From NCBI GenBank assembly GCA_027314595.1, contig DAHVAN010000143.1, positions 1 through 53,169 of the forward strand: a stretch of 53,169 nt of DNA. Reading direction: 5' to 3'. This DNA comes from Actinomycetota bacterium. GTDB taxonomy: Bacteria; Actinomycetota; Actinomycetes; Streptosporangiales; Streptosporangiaceae. The number at the start of each line of letters is the position of its first letter. Within the stretch, counting starts at the first letter, position 1. The position numbers were made by a program, and so were the translations under genes. The notes under the pieces are model-generated. The model worked only from the letters and a program-made list of their open reading frames with translations. It ran no database searches and was not told the origin of the DNA. Of this stretch, positions 7,393-17,150 are shown piece by piece.

Positions 7393-10300
7393 ATGCGGGC
7401 TGCAGCATCCTTCACCGCCGTGGCGCTGGCTCTGGCCGGGACGCTCGCCGGAGTCTCGTTCGGCGCGGCCGGCCCGGCCCGCGCGGACGAGGTCACCGTC
7501 TCGCAGAACCTGTCTCGCGACGGCTGGGACAGCAACGAGCCGATGCTGTCCCCGGCGACGGTGAGCTCGAAGGACTTCGGCCAGATCTTCGGTACCCGGG
7601 TCAACGGGCAGGTGTTCGCGCAGCCGCTGATCGTGGGCAACAGCGTGCTCGTCGCCACGGAGGACGACTACGTCTACAGCATCAACCGCGACACCGGCGC
7701 GGTGAACTGGTCGAGGCAGCTTGGCTCTCCCTATGCGGCGGCGGCCGAGAACTGCCAGCAGGCCCCTGTCGTCCTGCCGTACATCGGCGTGACGAGCACC
7801 CCCGTCTACGACCCGGGCAACGGAACGCTGTACGTGAGCGGGATGCTCTCCGGCCCGCCCGGCAGCACGAACTTCTCAACCGCGAACCCCGCGGACGACT
7901 TGTTCGCGCTCAATGCGCGGACCGGCGCCATCGAATGGTCGAAGCAGATCGCGGGCCGGCCGTCCAACAACTCCCATCTCACGTTCCACGCCGCCCTGCA
8001 GCTGCAGCGGACCGGGCTGCTGCTGCTCAACGGCTCGGTGTACATGGGCTTCGGCGCGCTCTGCGCGGATGGCGCCCCGGCCCACCAGTATGTCGGCTAC
8101 ATCGCCGGGGTGAGCACGGCCGGCCAGCATGTCGAGACGCTGTGGACCGACCAGCCGGGGGACACGAACACCCCGTACGCGTACGGGGGCATCTGGCAGG
8201 GCGGCGGCGGCCTGGTGTCGGACGGGAGGAGCATCTACTTCGCGACAGGAAACGGCAAGGCGCCGGCGCTGGGAACGGCGGGAAGCGCCGCGCGGACCGT
8301 ACCCGCCCTCGGCCAGTCCCTGGTCAAGCTCAACGTCGGGAGCAACGGCTCGCTCCAGGCGAGCGACTTCTTCTCGCCGGGCAACGCGGACGCGATGACC
8401 TCCCGTGACCACGACTTCGGGTCCGGCGGGCCGACCTTGCTGCCCTTCGGCACGAAGGACTACCCGCACCTGTTCGTGATGGCGGACAAGGAAGCCTACA
8501 TCTACCTGCTCAACGAGGCCAGCCTCGGCGGCCGCAGCACGTCGGCGACAGGCAGCACCGCCGTCTTCAGCGGCTCGCCCAGCCTCGTCGGTGACCCGAC
8601 CGCCAACGCCGGGATCGCGCACGGGCTGTGGGGGCACATGGCCGCCTTCGCGGGCGTCGGCCGCGCCGGGCAGCCTACGGACTTCATCTACTACGCGGGC
8701 GTCGGCTGGGGCAGCACGGACACCATGCACGTGCTCAGCTTCGACAGCACCAACCCGGCCAAGCCGGTGCTCGAGGACATCGGCGCCACGTCCACGCTTT
8801 TCGGCTTCTCCTCCGGGTCTCCGGTGATCACGTCCAACGGCGCCACCGCCTCGTCAGCCGTCGTGTGGGAGGTCCACGCGGACGACCAGACCGGGGCGGG
8901 CGGCTCGCTCGACGCGTTCTACGCGATGCCGACTGCCGCGGGCATCCTGCCGCAGATATGGTCGGCGCCGATCGGCGACGCGTCCCAGTTCTCGGTCCCG
9001 GCGACCAGCGACGGCCGCGTCTACGTGGGCGCGCGGAACGACGGCACCGCGGCCACCACGGGGAGCAGCGCCACCGCCTGCCCCACTGACTTCCAGTCGG
9101 CCGCCTACACCAGCACCGACAGCGCGTGCGTCGGCGAGGTGTACGGGTTCGGGCTCAAGCAGCTAGCGGGGCCGGCGGCCGTCAGCTTCGGGCACGTCGC
9201 CCTCGGCCAGAGCGCCACCAGGACGGTCACCGTGACCAACACAGGTCAGATGCCGGTGACGATCACCAAGGTCACGACGCCGCCCGTGCCGTTCGGAGCG
9301 CCGGCCGGCCCGGCGCTCAACAAGCCAATCGCGCCTGGCGCCAGCGTCAGCTTCCCGCTCACCTTCACCCCGCAGGCCAAGGGCACGATGACCTGGAAGT
9401 ACGTGCTGGCAATGACGGACGGGGTCACCGCAAGCGCCATGACGATCGCCGTCGGCGGCGTGGGCGTGGCCCCGGCCAGTGGCGTGGCGGTCGTCCCGTC
9501 TCCCGGCGGCGGCTGGACGCTGAACGGCGCCGCGAGGATGACCGGGACGACCCTGCAGCTCACCCCCGCCGCCAAGGACACGTCCGGCTCGGCCGTCTTC
9601 TACCAGCCGCTGGCCAGTAACGGACTGAACGTCAACTTCACGGCACGACTTTTCGGCGGGAGCGGTGGCGACGGACTGACCTTCGCGCTGCTCAATCCGG
9701 CGAATTCGACCGTTTCCTCGATCGGGAGCGGCGCCGGAAACCTCGGGTTCGGCGGCCTGTCCGGCGTCGCGGTCGTGCTCGGCACGCAGAAGTACCCGGG
9801 CGATCCTTCCGCCAACTTCGTCGGCGTCGCCACCGGAACCGCGAAGGGCCATCTCGTGTTCGCGGCCACCTCGACCACGGTGCCCAACCTCCGCTCAGGG
9901 ACGCACCGCATCGGGGTCGCGGTCTCGGGCGGCAAGATATCCGTGTGGGTGGACGGGAAGAGGTACCTGCTCGTTGCCGTCAGGCTGCCCGCGTCCGTGC
10001 TCGCCGCGTTCACCGCTGCCACGGGTCCCAGGTATGACGTCCACGACGTCTCAGGCGTCGCGATCAAGACCCCGGCGACGGGCATGCTGCCGGCCCCCGG
10101 TGGCGGGTGGTCCTTCAACGGGACGGCCGCCATGGCGGGCGCGGCGACCGCGCTGACCCGGGCGGCGGCCTTCGAGGCGGGCGCGGTCGTGTACCCCTCC
10201 GCGGTGCGCACCGCCTCGTTCAGCGCGACCTTCAACGTGGGGCTGGGCGGCGGCTCCGGCGGTGAGGGCATGACGCTCGCGCTGCTGGACCCGGGCAGCA

Positions 10301-10674
10301 AGGCGACCTCGGTGGGCTCGAACGGCAAGGGGTTCGGCTTCGCGGGCCTGGCCGGCCTCGCGGTCGTGCTGGGCACCTATCGGGTCCCCGGCGCGCCGTC
10401 GGCCGACTTCGCGGGGATCGAGACGGGCACTGCGGGTCACGTCCCGTCGCTGGTGGTCGCGAAGGACCTGACCGGCATCGTCAACCTCCGGGCCGGGTCG
10501 CACACGGTGACCGTGTCCCTGAAGGCCGGGACGCTCACGGTGATCATCGACGGTTCGCTCGTGCTGACGCAGGCGGTGACGGTGCCGCCCTCGGCCTACG
10601 TCGCCTTCACCGGCAGCACTGGCCTCCTGACCGACTGGCACCTCGTCCGGGACGCGGCCATCTGCGCCGCGTGA
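7393..10674 (+). CDS. large secreted protein: PQQ-like beta-propeller, ASH/Ig-like domain and two L-type-lectin-like domains
   Basis: 1093 aa; ATG behind AGGAG. Residues 1-33 are a Sec signal peptide ending ...GPARA/DE. Residues about 35-590 are a PQQ-type beta-propeller with repeated blades (NSVLVATEDDYVYSINRDTGAVNWSRQ; TPVYDPGNGTLYVSG; LFALNARTGAIEWSKQI). Residues 593-690 look like an ASH/choice-of-anchor D module (VSFGHVALGQSATRTVTVTNTG). Two homologous modules follow, about 699-890 and 898-1085, each opening PxPGGGW..NG and containing GGSGGDG/GGSGGEG(M/L)TxALL and GFGGLxGxAVVLGT, the pattern of bacterial L-type (legume-like) lectin domains. It probably acts outside the cell, binding carbohydrate or a surface; no anchor motif is seen at the C-terminus. 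Function is unknown. Confidence 0.8.
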   Translation: MRAAASFTAVALALAGTLAGVSFGAAGPARADEVTVSQNLSRDGWDSNEPMLSPATVSSKDFGQIFGTRVNGQVFAQPLIVGNSVLVATEDDYVYSINRDTGAVNWSRQLGSPYAAAAENCQQAPVVLPYIGVTSTPVYDPGNGTLYVSGMLSGPPGSTNFSTANPADDLFALNARTGAIEWSKQIAGRPSNNSHLTFHAALQLQRTGLLLLNGSVYMGFGALCADGAPAHQYVGYIAGVSTAGQHVETLWTDQPGDTNTPYAYGGIWQGGGGLVSDGRSIYFATGNGKAPALGTAGSAARTVPALGQSLVKLNVGSNGSLQASDFFSPGNADAMTSRDHDFGSGGPTLLPFGTKDYPHLFVMADKEAYIYLLNEASLGGRSTSATGSTAVFSGSPSLVGDPTANAGIAHGLWGHMAAFAGVGRAGQPTDFIYYAGVGWGSTDTMHVLSFDSTNPAKPVLEDIGATSTLFGFSSGSPVITSNGATASSAVVWEVHADDQTGAGGSLDAFYAMPTAAGILPQIWSAPIGDASQFSVPATSDGRVYVGARNDGTAATTGSSATACPTDFQSAAYTSTDSACVGEVYGFGLKQLAGPAAVSFGHVALGQSATRTVTVTNTGQMPVTITKVTTPPVPFGAPAGPALNKPIAPGASVSFPLTFTPQAKGTMTWKYVLAMTDGVTASAMTIAVGGVGVAPASGVAVVPSPGGGWTLNGAARMTGTTLQLTPAAKDTSGSAVFYQPLASNGLNVNFTARLFGGSGGDGLTFALLNPANSTVSSIGSGAGNLGFGGLSGVAVVLGTQKYPGDPSANFVGVATGTAKGHLVFAATSTTVPNLRSGTHRIGVAVSGGKISVWVDGKRYLLVAVRLPASVLAAFTAATGPRYDVHDVSGVAIKTPATGMLPAPGGGWSFNGTAAMAGAATALTRAAAFEAGAVVYPSAVRTASFSATFNVGLGGGSGGEGMTLALLDPGSKATSVGSNGKGFGFAGLAGLAVVLGTYRVPGAPSADFAGIETGTAGHVPSLVVAKDLTGIVNLRAGSHTVTVSLKAGTLTVIIDGSLVLTQAVTVPPSAYVAFTGSTGLLTDWHLVRDAAICAA

Positions 10675-10826
10675 CGGCCGGGCCGAAGTCCCGCGGCGCT
10701 TCTGCTGACAACATTCCCGAACAGGTACGGTCGTGAGCAGCCTTTACTTGGCACTGATCAGGGCAAGTGCGGTTAAAGTCCGTCACCTCGGCGCGAGCAC
10801 ACTGACGCGCGAGGCATGCTTGGGGC

Positions 10827-11345
10827 ATGGCGATGCCTGAGGCAAGCGAGACGGACTTCGCGATCATCGTCCTGCGCGAGGACGATCGATGGGACGCGGA
10901 CATGCTCCCGGTAGCGGTCACCGGTGACCTGGCCGGCTTTATTCGCGCGCTGCGGCAGCAGCACAGCATCGCGGGGACAATCGGGCTGGCCGGGATCGAC
11001 GACTACTTCTTCGTGGCGGTCCGGGTGATCGGCAGCCAGGTTTCCGTGCTGCTCTCCGACATCGGCGCGGCCCTTGATTACCCGCTGGCCGAGCAGGTGC
11101 TCGAATACCTGGACATCCCGGTACCCGACGAAGAGGACATCGACCAGGTGCTCCCGGTCGGGGACCTGTCGATTTTCGCGGACCTCGGACTTGACGAGAT
11201 GGAACTCGCGGCGATCTGCAGCCGCCTGGACCTGGACGCCGACGAGCCGCCGGACAGCGTCGAGGACGCCATGGAAAGCATCGCGGCCAGGCTCGGGTTC
11301 GGGCCGGCGATGGAGCGCGCGCTCGACCTCGCCATCGGCCCCTGA
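10827..11345 (+). CDS. tRNA adenosine deaminase-associated protein
   Basis: 172 aa, acidic. It begins MAMPEASETDFAIIVLREDDRW; a second ATG two codons in is an equally possible start. Its layout (FxVxVVReDdxW ... GYFFVAVRVxGxxVxVLLSDxxAAxDyxLAxxVLexL) matches the actinobacterial family named for its constant position directly before tadA. Here the stop is followed by the tadA GTG after four bases, so the two are translationally coupled. The biochemical role of the family is not established. Confidence 0.83.
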   Translation: MAMPEASETDFAIIVLREDDRWDADMLPVAVTGDLAGFIRALRQQHSIAGTIGLAGIDDYFFVAVRVIGSQVSVLLSDIGAALDYPLAEQVLEYLDIPVPDEEDIDQVLPVGDLSIFADLGLDEMELAAICSRLDLDADEPPDSVEDAMESIAARLGFGPAMERALDLAIGP

Positions 11346-11349
11346 GCGC

Positions 11350-11817
11350 GTGCTCTCCGGGTACGAGGCCTCGTTCGAGCCGGCGATGCGCGCCGCGCTC
11401 GCCGAGGCGGCGGCCGCGGCGGGCACGGCGGACGTGCCGGTGGGCGCGGTGGTGCTCGATGCCGCCGGAGCCGTGGTCGCGCGGGGGCGCAACCGCCGGG
11501 AGGCCGACGGCGACCCGACGGCGCATGCCGAGATCGTCGCGATCCGGGCGGCGGCCCGCGTGACCGGCGGCTGGCGGCTTGACGGCCTGACGCTGGTCGC
11601 GACCCTCGAGCCGTGCACCATGTGCGCTGGCGCCGTCACCGCGGCCAGGCTGAGCCGGCTGGTGTTCGGCGCCGCGGACCCGCGGGCCGGGGCGGTCGGC
11701 TCACTGTGGGATGTTGTGCGAGATCAGCGCTTCACGCCGGTACCCGAGGTCATCGGCGGCGTGCTCGGTGACGAGTGTCTGAAGATAATCCGAACTTTTT
11801 TCGCGGAACGCCGTTAG
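11350..11817 (+). CDS. tadA: tRNA-specific adenosine deaminase
   Basis: 155 aa from GTG 11350, four bases after the preceding stop. It carries the zinc-dependent deaminase signature: HAE (His ligand plus proton-shuttling Glu) in DPTAHAEIVAIR near residue 58, and PCTMCAGA near residue 88 with the two Cys ligands. DVPVGAVVLD near residue 30 is the substrate-pocket strand. TadA converts A34 to inosine in the tRNA-Arg(ACG) wobble position, in the cytoplasm. Length and motifs are complete. Confidence 0.92.
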   Translation: MLSGYEASFEPAMRAALAEAAAAAGTADVPVGAVVLDAAGAVVARGRNRREADGDPTAHAEIVAIRAAARVTGGWRLDGLTLVATLEPCTMCAGAVTAARLSRLVFGAADPRAGAVGSLWDVVRDQRFTPVPEVIGGVLGDECLKIIRTFFAERR

Positions 11818-11862
11818 CCGCCGACTCGTTGTTTGCTGTGTAAGTCGGGTATGCTCACCGGC

Positions 11863-11952
11863 GGTGGAGTCGCCTAGTGGCCGAGGGCGCACGCCTCGAA
11901 AGCGTGTGAGGGGGCAACCTCTCCGTGGGTTCAAATCCCACCTCCACCGCCA
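11863..11952 (+). tRNA. tRNA-Ser(CGA)
   Basis: Acceptor GGTGGAG pairs with CTCCACC (11942-11948), discriminator G and encoded CCA (11950-11952). Anticodon stem CACGC/GCGTG with loop CTCGAAA gives anticodon CGA at 11897-11899. The extended variable arm and GGTTCAAATCC T-loop fit a serine tRNA. Confidence 0.95.
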
Positions 11953-12009
11953 GGCAACGGGTCCGCATAGCGCGCGTGCGATGGCTGCGTGCGACGGCGA
12001 GGAGTGCTA

Positions 12010-13260
12010 GTGCTAGAACCGCAGGGAACATTGTTCTTCCTGCTCCTGATGGTGGCGTTCGGGGTCCTGCTGCTGTGGCTCGCACTCACCAGGCAGGTTG
12101 TTTTCCGGGTCCTGGCCGCTTGCCTGGCGTTCATCCCCGCCATGGTGTTCGGGATCGCCGCGGTCAACAAGTATTACGACTACTACCAGACCTGGGGAGC
12201 GCTGTACGCGGACCTGTCAGGCTCGACGGCTTCTATCCCGCACATTTCTGCCGCCGCCATGGGGCCTGGGGCAGCCAGATCGCTGCGGACCCAGCTTTCG
12301 AGCACCGACCCCGCCCTCGACGCCCAGCTTGGCGTCCTGTTCAGCACCACGATCACCGGCCCGCGCAGCCACATCAGCAGGACGGCGTTCGTCTACCTGC
12401 CGCCGCAGTACTTCCAGAAGGCGTACGCGCACTACCGGTTCCCGGCGGTGGAACTGCTGCACGGCTCGCCGGGAGAGCCGCAGACGTGGGTCAACGTGCT
12501 TGACGTCATTCCCATCTACCAGAACCTGCTTTCGGCGGGACGGGCCCGGCCTGCCGTGCTGATCATGCCCAACACCGACGGCGGGCTGCAGTACGCGCTG
12601 CAGTGCCTGAACGACCCGCACGGCATACAGGACATGACCTACGTGGGCAGGGAGGTCCCGCAATGGGCCGCCGCCAACCTGCGGGTCCAGCCTCCCGGCG
12701 TCATGTGGGGCATAGCGGGCTATTCCGAGGGCGGCTTCTGCGCGGCGAACATCGGGCTGCAGTACGCCAGCAGGTTCGGCTACGCGGGAGTGCTCAGCGG
12801 GTATTTCGCGCCGACTCCCAGCCAGGTGCCGCTGGACGGCAAGCCGGGCGGCAGGCCGCACGACGTCAACGTCTTCCACGGAAAGCCGCGACTGCTCGCG
12901 CTCAACACGCCGGACAAGTACATCCTGCACATGCCGCTCGGTGTCGTGGTGCCGCAGTTCTTCCTCGCCGCCGGCGCGGAGGACCAGGCCGACGTCTACG
13001 CCGCCGAGTACTTCAAGCAGCTGCTGCTGACCCGGGTCGCCACCGTCCCGCTCATGATCGTCAGCGGCGGCGGTCACCAGGCTCTTGTCTGGCGGACGGC
13101 GCTGGGCCCGATGCTGGCCTGGATGACCACGCGGCTCGCATGGCAGGTCCAGCACCATGCGGAGATGGCGGGGAGAACGCGCATCGTGGCGGCGCGGGAG
13201 CACAGGGCCGCCCCGAGGAAGAAGACGTCTCACCTGCTGTCCGCGCGCCCCGGTCTGTGA
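12010..13260 (+). CDS. membrane-anchored alpha/beta-hydrolase (esterase-D/antigen 85-like)
   Basis: 416 aa from GTG 12010, preferred because GAGGAG lies five bases upstream; an in-frame GTG at 11989 would add seven residues. Three hydrophobic helices lie within the first 55 residues, then an extracytoplasmic domain. The nucleophile elbow is GYSEGG with Ser near 239; [10 protein letters not shown] near 150 fits the oxyanion region, and [10 protein letters not shown] near 355 supplies the probable catalytic His. This is the putative-esterase family that includes mycolyltransferase-like antigen 85 and S-formylglutathione hydrolase; the membrane-anchored form is common in actinomycetes. The basic tail ([10 protein letters not shown]) is likely cytoplasmic or disordered. 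Substrate unknown. Confidence 0.8.
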   Translation: MLEPQGTLFFLLLMVAFGVLLLWLALTRQVVFRVLAACLAFIPAMVFGIAAVNKYYDYYQTWGALYADLSGSTASIPHISAAAMGPGAARSLRTQLSSTDPALDAQLGVLFSTTITGPRSHISRTAFVYLPPQYFQKAYAHYRFPAVELLHGSPGEPQTWVNVLDVIPIYQNLLSAGRARPAVLIMPNTDGGLQYALQCLNDPHGIQDMTYVGREVPQWAAANLRVQPPGVMWGIAGYSEGGFCAANIGLQYASRFGYAGVLSGYFAPTPSQVPLDGKPGGRPHDVNVFHGKPRLLALNTPDKYILHMPLGVVVPQFFLAAGAEDQADVYAAEYFKQLLLTRVATVPLMIVSGGGHQALVWRTALGPMLAWMTTRLAWQVQHHAEMAGRTRIVAAREHRAAPRKKTSHLLSARPGL

Positions 13261-13279
13261 TCGGTGCCAGACTAGGCGC

Positions 13280-14362
13280 ATGAGCGACTCTTCACCGCGA
13301 TTCCGCCAGGTGCTCGGCACCTTCCCGCCCTACCGGCCCGGCAAGGTCCCCGCCGCCGTGGCGGGGCAGGCGCACAAGCTGTCCTCGAACGAGTCGCCCT
13401 ACGGCCCGCTCCCGTCGGTCGCCGAAGTGATCGCCGAGGCCGGGCACGGCGTGAACCGGTACCCGGACAACGGGGCGGAGGCGCTTACCGCCGCGCTGGC
13501 GGCCCGGTTCGCCGTCCCGCCCGGACACGTCGCGGTCGGCTGCGGCTCGGTCGGGGTCCTCAAGCAGCTGATCGAGTCGGTCGGCGAGCCTGGCGCCGAG
13601 GTGCTGTACGCCTGGCGTTCGTTCGAGGCCTACCCGCCGCTTACCGACCTGGCGGGCGCCACGTCGGTGCGGGTGCCGCTGCTCCCCGGCGAGACCCACG
13701 ACCTGGCGGCCATGGCGGCGGCCATCACCGCGCGCACCAGGCTCGTCCTCGTCTGCAACCCGAACAACCCGACGGGCACCGTGGTGGCCGGAGAGCAGCT
13801 GTCCGCCTTCCTCGACCAGGTGCCGGCCGACTGCCTGGTCGTGCTCGACGAGGCGTACCGCGAGTACATCAGGGACGCCTCGGTCCCTGACGGGATCGAC
13901 CTGTACCGCGACCGGCCGAACGTCGCCGTGCTGCGCACCTTCTCCAAGGCCTACGGCCTGGCCGGGCTGCGCGTCGGCTTCCTTATCGGGCACCCGCCCG
14001 TGGCGGAGGCCGTCCGCAAGACCATGCTCACGTTCTCGGTCAGCTCGATCGCCCAGGCGGCGGCGATCGCGTCCCTCGCGGCCGAGCCCGAACTACTCGA
14101 GCGCGTCGATGCCGTCGTCAAGGAACGGGACCGGGTCCGCGAGACCCTGCTCGCGGACGGCTGGACCGTGCCGCCCACGGAGGCCAACTTCGTCTGGCTC
14201 CGCCTCGGCGGGCACACCGGCGCGCTCGCGCAGGCCTGTGAGCGCTCCGGCATCGCGGTCCGCCCGTTCGCGGGCGAGGGCGTCCGTGTGTCCATCGGGA
14301 CTCCGGAGGCGAACGACGCCTTCCTGGCGGTGGCCCGCGAGTTCCCGCACCGCCGCCCCTAG
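13280..14362 (+). CDS. hisC: histidinol-phosphate aminotransferase
   Basis: 360 aa from ATG 13280; a longer frame upstream overlaps the esterase and is not used. Fold-type I PLP enzyme: [14 protein letters not shown] near 32, [14 protein letters not shown] near 87, NPNNPTG near 159, LDEAYREYI near 189 and the PLP lysine in [16 protein letters not shown] near 217. The N-terminal S-S-N-E-S-P-x-G-P motif is typical of HisC rather than other aminotransferases. It converts imidazole acetol phosphate to histidinol phosphate (a phenylalanine aminotransferase role is the usual alternative for standalone copies). It is not beside other his genes and is convergent with murA. Confidence 0.85.
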   Translation: MSDSSPRFRQVLGTFPPYRPGKVPAAVAGQAHKLSSNESPYGPLPSVAEVIAEAGHGVNRYPDNGAEALTAALAARFAVPPGHVAVGCGSVGVLKQLIESVGEPGAEVLYAWRSFEAYPPLTDLAGATSVRVPLLPGETHDLAAMAAAITARTRLVLVCNPNNPTGTVVAGEQLSAFLDQVPADCLVVLDEAYREYIRDASVPDGIDLYRDRPNVAVLRTFSKAYGLAGLRVGFLIGHPPVAEAVRKTMLTFSVSSIAQAAAIASLAAEPELLERVDAVVKERDRVRETLLADGWTVPPTEANFVWLRLGGHTGALAQACERSGIAVRPFAGEGVRVSIGTPEANDAFLAVAREFPHRRP

Positions 14363-14412
14363 CCGGGTTTCGTCAGGCGCCGGGCCGGCCGCCGCCCCTG
14401 GCGGGGCCGCGG

Positions 14413-15693
14413 CTAGTGCTCCTCGGCCGTGATGTCGGCGCCGAGCGCCCGCAACCTTTCCGCGAGCGTCGCGTGGCCGCGGTCGATCAGGTAACCGGAG
14501 GACACCACGGTCTCCCCTTCGGCGGCCAGTCCAGCCAGGATGAGAGCAGCGCCGCCGCGCAGGTCGTGCGCCGTCACCTCGGTGCCGCGCAGCACGCTCG
14601 GGCCGTGCACGATCGCCACGTTGTTGTCGATCTCGACCTTGGCGCCCATCTTGTTCAGTTCGGGCACCAGCGTGTACCTGCCGTCGAAGATCGTCTCCCT
14701 GATGTAGCTCGCGCCGTCCGCCAGGGTCGCCACGGCCATGATCGGCGACTGCAGGTCGGTCGCGTAGCCCGGGTAAGGGCTGGTGATCACGTTGATCGGG
14801 CGCAGCGGGCGCTCCCTGCGCACCTGGAGCACGGCGCCCTGGGCGGCGAACTCGACGCCCATCTGCTCGAGCTTCCAGCGCACCACGCCGAAGTGGTCCA
14901 GGTTCGCCCCGACCAGGTTGATCTCGCCGCCGGCGGCGGCGGCCGCCATGGCGAACACGCCCGCGTCGATCCGGTCGGGCATCACGGCGTGCTCGACGGC
15001 GGTCAGCGACTCCACGCCCCGGACCGTGATGAAGCCGGTGCCGCCGCCGCTGATGTTCGCGCCCATCTTGGACAGGAACGCGATCACGTCGAGCACCTCG
15101 GGCTCTTGCGCGGTGTTGTCGATGATCGTCGTGCCCGGCGCGAGCGACGCCGCCATGATCAGGTTCTCGGTGCCGGTGTGCGACGGCGTGTCCAGGTACA
15201 GGTGGGCGCCGTGCAGCCCGTCGCGAGCCGTGATGCGGATCACCGTGTCGCCCTCGTCCACGGTGGCGCCGAGCCGCGCGAAGCCCCGGTAGTGGAAGTC
15301 GAGGCTGCGGCTGCCGAGGTTGCAGCCGCCGATGCCCTCGATGACCGCCTCGCCGAACCTGTGCAGCAGCGCGGGCACGAACAGCACCGAGCCGCGGAAC
15401 CGGCGCGCGATCTCGGCGGGCAGCACCGGAGAGGTCAGCCGCGACGCGTCGACGACCAGGGTGCGCTCCCGCTCATGGAACTCCACCCGGGCACCCAGCG
15501 CCTGCGCGAGCTCGACGGCGCGCCGCACGTCCTCGATCGGCGGCACGTTCCGCAGGACGGTCCGGCCCCTGCCGGTCAGCAGCGACGCCGCGATCATCTT
15601 CAGCGCCGCGTTCTTGGCACCCTGAATGAAGACCGTGCCCTCCAGGGGCGTGCCGCCACGGACGCGGTAGCGGATCTCGGTGCCCTTGGTCAT
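14413..15693 (-). CDS. murA: UDP-N-acetylglucosamine 1-carboxyvinyltransferase
   Basis: 426 aa from ATG 15693 (MTKGTEIRYRV) with AGGAG ten bases upstream; the longer frame to 15789 is not needed. EPT-family enzyme: GAKNAALKM near residue 22 carries the substrate-binding Lys-Asn pair, and GGCNLGSRSLDFHYRG near 118 carries the active-site Cys that fosfomycin alkylates (Asp in mycobacterial MurA). Later motifs SHTGTENLIMAA, RIDAGVFAMAAAAAGG and SPYPGYATDLQSP fit MurA. It transfers enolpyruvate to UDP-GlcNAc, the first committed peptidoglycan step, in the cytoplasm. It is downstream of purB in the same direction with a 105-base gap. A second MurA paralog elsewhere is possible. Confidence 0.9.
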   Translation of the reverse strand: MTKGTEIRYRVRGGTPLEGTVFIQGAKNAALKMIAASLLTGRGRTVLRNVPPIEDVRRAVELAQALGARVEFHERERTLVVDASRLTSPVLPAEIARRFRGSVLFVPALLHRFGEAVIEGIGGCNLGSRSLDFHYRGFARLGATVDEGDTVIRITARDGLHGAHLYLDTPSHTGTENLIMAASLAPGTTIIDNTAQEPEVLDVIAFLSKMGANISGGGTGFITVRGVESLTAVEHAVMPDRIDAGVFAMAAAAAGGEINLVGANLDHFGVVRWKLEQMGVEFAAQGAVLQVRRERPLRPINVITSPYPGYATDLQSPIMAVATLADGASYIRETIFDGRYTLVPELNKMGAKVEIDNNVAIVHGPSVLRGTEVTAHDLRGGAALILAGLAAEGETVVSSGYLIDRGHATLAERLRALGADITAEEH

Positions 15694-15798
15694 GTGGATA
15701 CTGCTCCTGTCCGAAGGGGAACTGCGAGAAGCGGCACGCCACATCTGTGAGTGCGCCGTGGCGAACGCGCTGTCCAGTATGCCACCCAATGGGTGTGC

Positions 15799-17106
15799 TC
15801 AGGCGAGTCGAGCGAGACGGTCGAAGACGTGTCCAAGGCGCGCGACGTAACGTTCGGCGAGGAATGCCCGGTCAAGAGCCATTTCATCGATGACCATGTT
15901 CCGTTTCTTGCCCTGATTGAGCAGGGAATCACGAAACGGGGTTTCGGCGTCCCAGGTGTCCATCGCCGCGGCCTGCACGAGCGCGTACGCGTCCTCCCTG
16001 GACATGCCGCTGCTGACCAGTTCGAGCAGCACCGCCGAGGAGTACAGCAGGCCGTTGGTCACGTTCATGTTGGCGCGCATCCGCGCCGTGTCCACGACCA
16101 GCCCCTCGACCAGCCCGGTCGTGAGGTGCAGCAGATAGTCGGTCGCGATCGCGGCGTCCGGGAGCGCGATCCGCTCCACGCTGGAGTGCGAGATATCCCG
16201 TTCGTGCCACAGCGGGATCCCCTCCGTCACCGGGGTCACGTAGGACCGCACCACGCGGGCGAGCCCGCAGATCCGCTCCGAACGGATGGGGTTCTTCTTG
16301 TGCGGCATCGCGGACGAGCCCTTCTGCCCCGTCCGGAACGGCTCGGCCAGCTCCCTGACCTCGGTCCGCTGCCCGTGCCTGACCTCGAGCGCCACCGCCT
16401 CGCAGACGGTGGCGAGCACGGCGAGCGCGGACACCCATTCGGCGATCCCGTCGCGCATCACCACCTGGGTGGCCGTGTCGGCGGCGCGCAGCCCGAGCGC
16501 GGGCATGACCTCCGCCTCGACCGCCGGGTCGATGTTGGAGTAGCTGCCGACCGGGCCGGACAGCTTGCCGACCGCGACCGCCTCGCGCGCCCGCAGCACC
16601 CGGTCCCTGGACCTGGCCGCGGCGAACGCGAAGTCGGCGACCCGGTGACCCCAGACGTCGGGCTCGGCGTGGATGCCGTGCGTCCGGCCGGACCGCAGCG
16701 TGTCCCTGTGCGCCAGCGCGTGGTCGCGCAGCACGGCCACCAGCCGGTCCGCCTTGCCCACGATGATGTCGGCGGCCTCGGCGAGCTGCACGGCGAGCGC
16801 GGTGTCGACCAGGTCCGATGAGGTCATGCCGAAGTGCACGTAGGCCGCGGCGGACCGCGGCTCCGTGTTGTCCGCCCACGCGGTGAGGAAGGCGATCACG
16901 TCGTGATCCGTCACGGCTTCGACCGCTGCCACGGCTTCGGGCGCGGGAGGAGGCGCCGAACGGACCGGGGCGACTGCCTCGGCGGGCACCGTTCCCGCCC
17001 GGGCGTTGGCCTCGAGCACCAGCGTCTCCACCCGGCACCAGACCTCGAGCTTGTGGGCTTCGCTCCACACCCGCCCCATCTCAGGGAGCGTGTACCGGTC
17101 GATCAT
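15799..17106 (-). CDS. purB: adenylosuccinate lyase
   Basis: 435 aa from ATG 17106. Fumarase/aspartase superfamily: HFGMTSSDLVDTALA near 90, RTHGIHAEPDVWG near 139 (catalytic His) and the signature GSSAMPHKKNPIRSE near 262 with its Ser-containing flexible loop. It cleaves SAICAR to AICAR and adenylosuccinate to AMP in purine synthesis. It follows purD after 44 bases in the same direction and probably shares a transcript with purA-purD. Length is normal. Confidence 0.93.
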   Translation of the reverse strand: MIDRYTLPEMGRVWSEAHKLEVWCRVETLVLEANARAGTVPAEAVAPVRSAPPPAPEAVAAVEAVTDHDVIAFLTAWADNTEPRSAAAYVHFGMTSSDLVDTALAVQLAEAADIIVGKADRLVAVLRDHALAHRDTLRSGRTHGIHAEPDVWGHRVADFAFAAARSRDRVLRAREAVAVGKLSGPVGSYSNIDPAVEAEVMPALGLRAADTATQVVMRDGIAEWVSALAVLATVCEAVALEVRHGQRTEVRELAEPFRTGQKGSSAMPHKKNPIRSERICGLARVVRSYVTPVTEGIPLWHERDISHSSVERIALPDAAIATDYLLHLTTGLVEGLVVDTARMRANMNVTNGLLYSSAVLLELVSSGMSREDAYALVQAAAMDTWDAETPFRDSLLNQGKKRNMVIDEMALDRAFLAERYVARLGHVFDRLARLA

Positions 17107-17150
17107 CGTCTGTCTCCCCGCTCAGCTACCGGCCAAGGGCCGCTCATGCT

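Noticed and set aside
14416-15750. 444-codon plus-strand open frame antisense to murA
   Set aside because: Shadow frame; the murA frame has complete EPT-family motifs.
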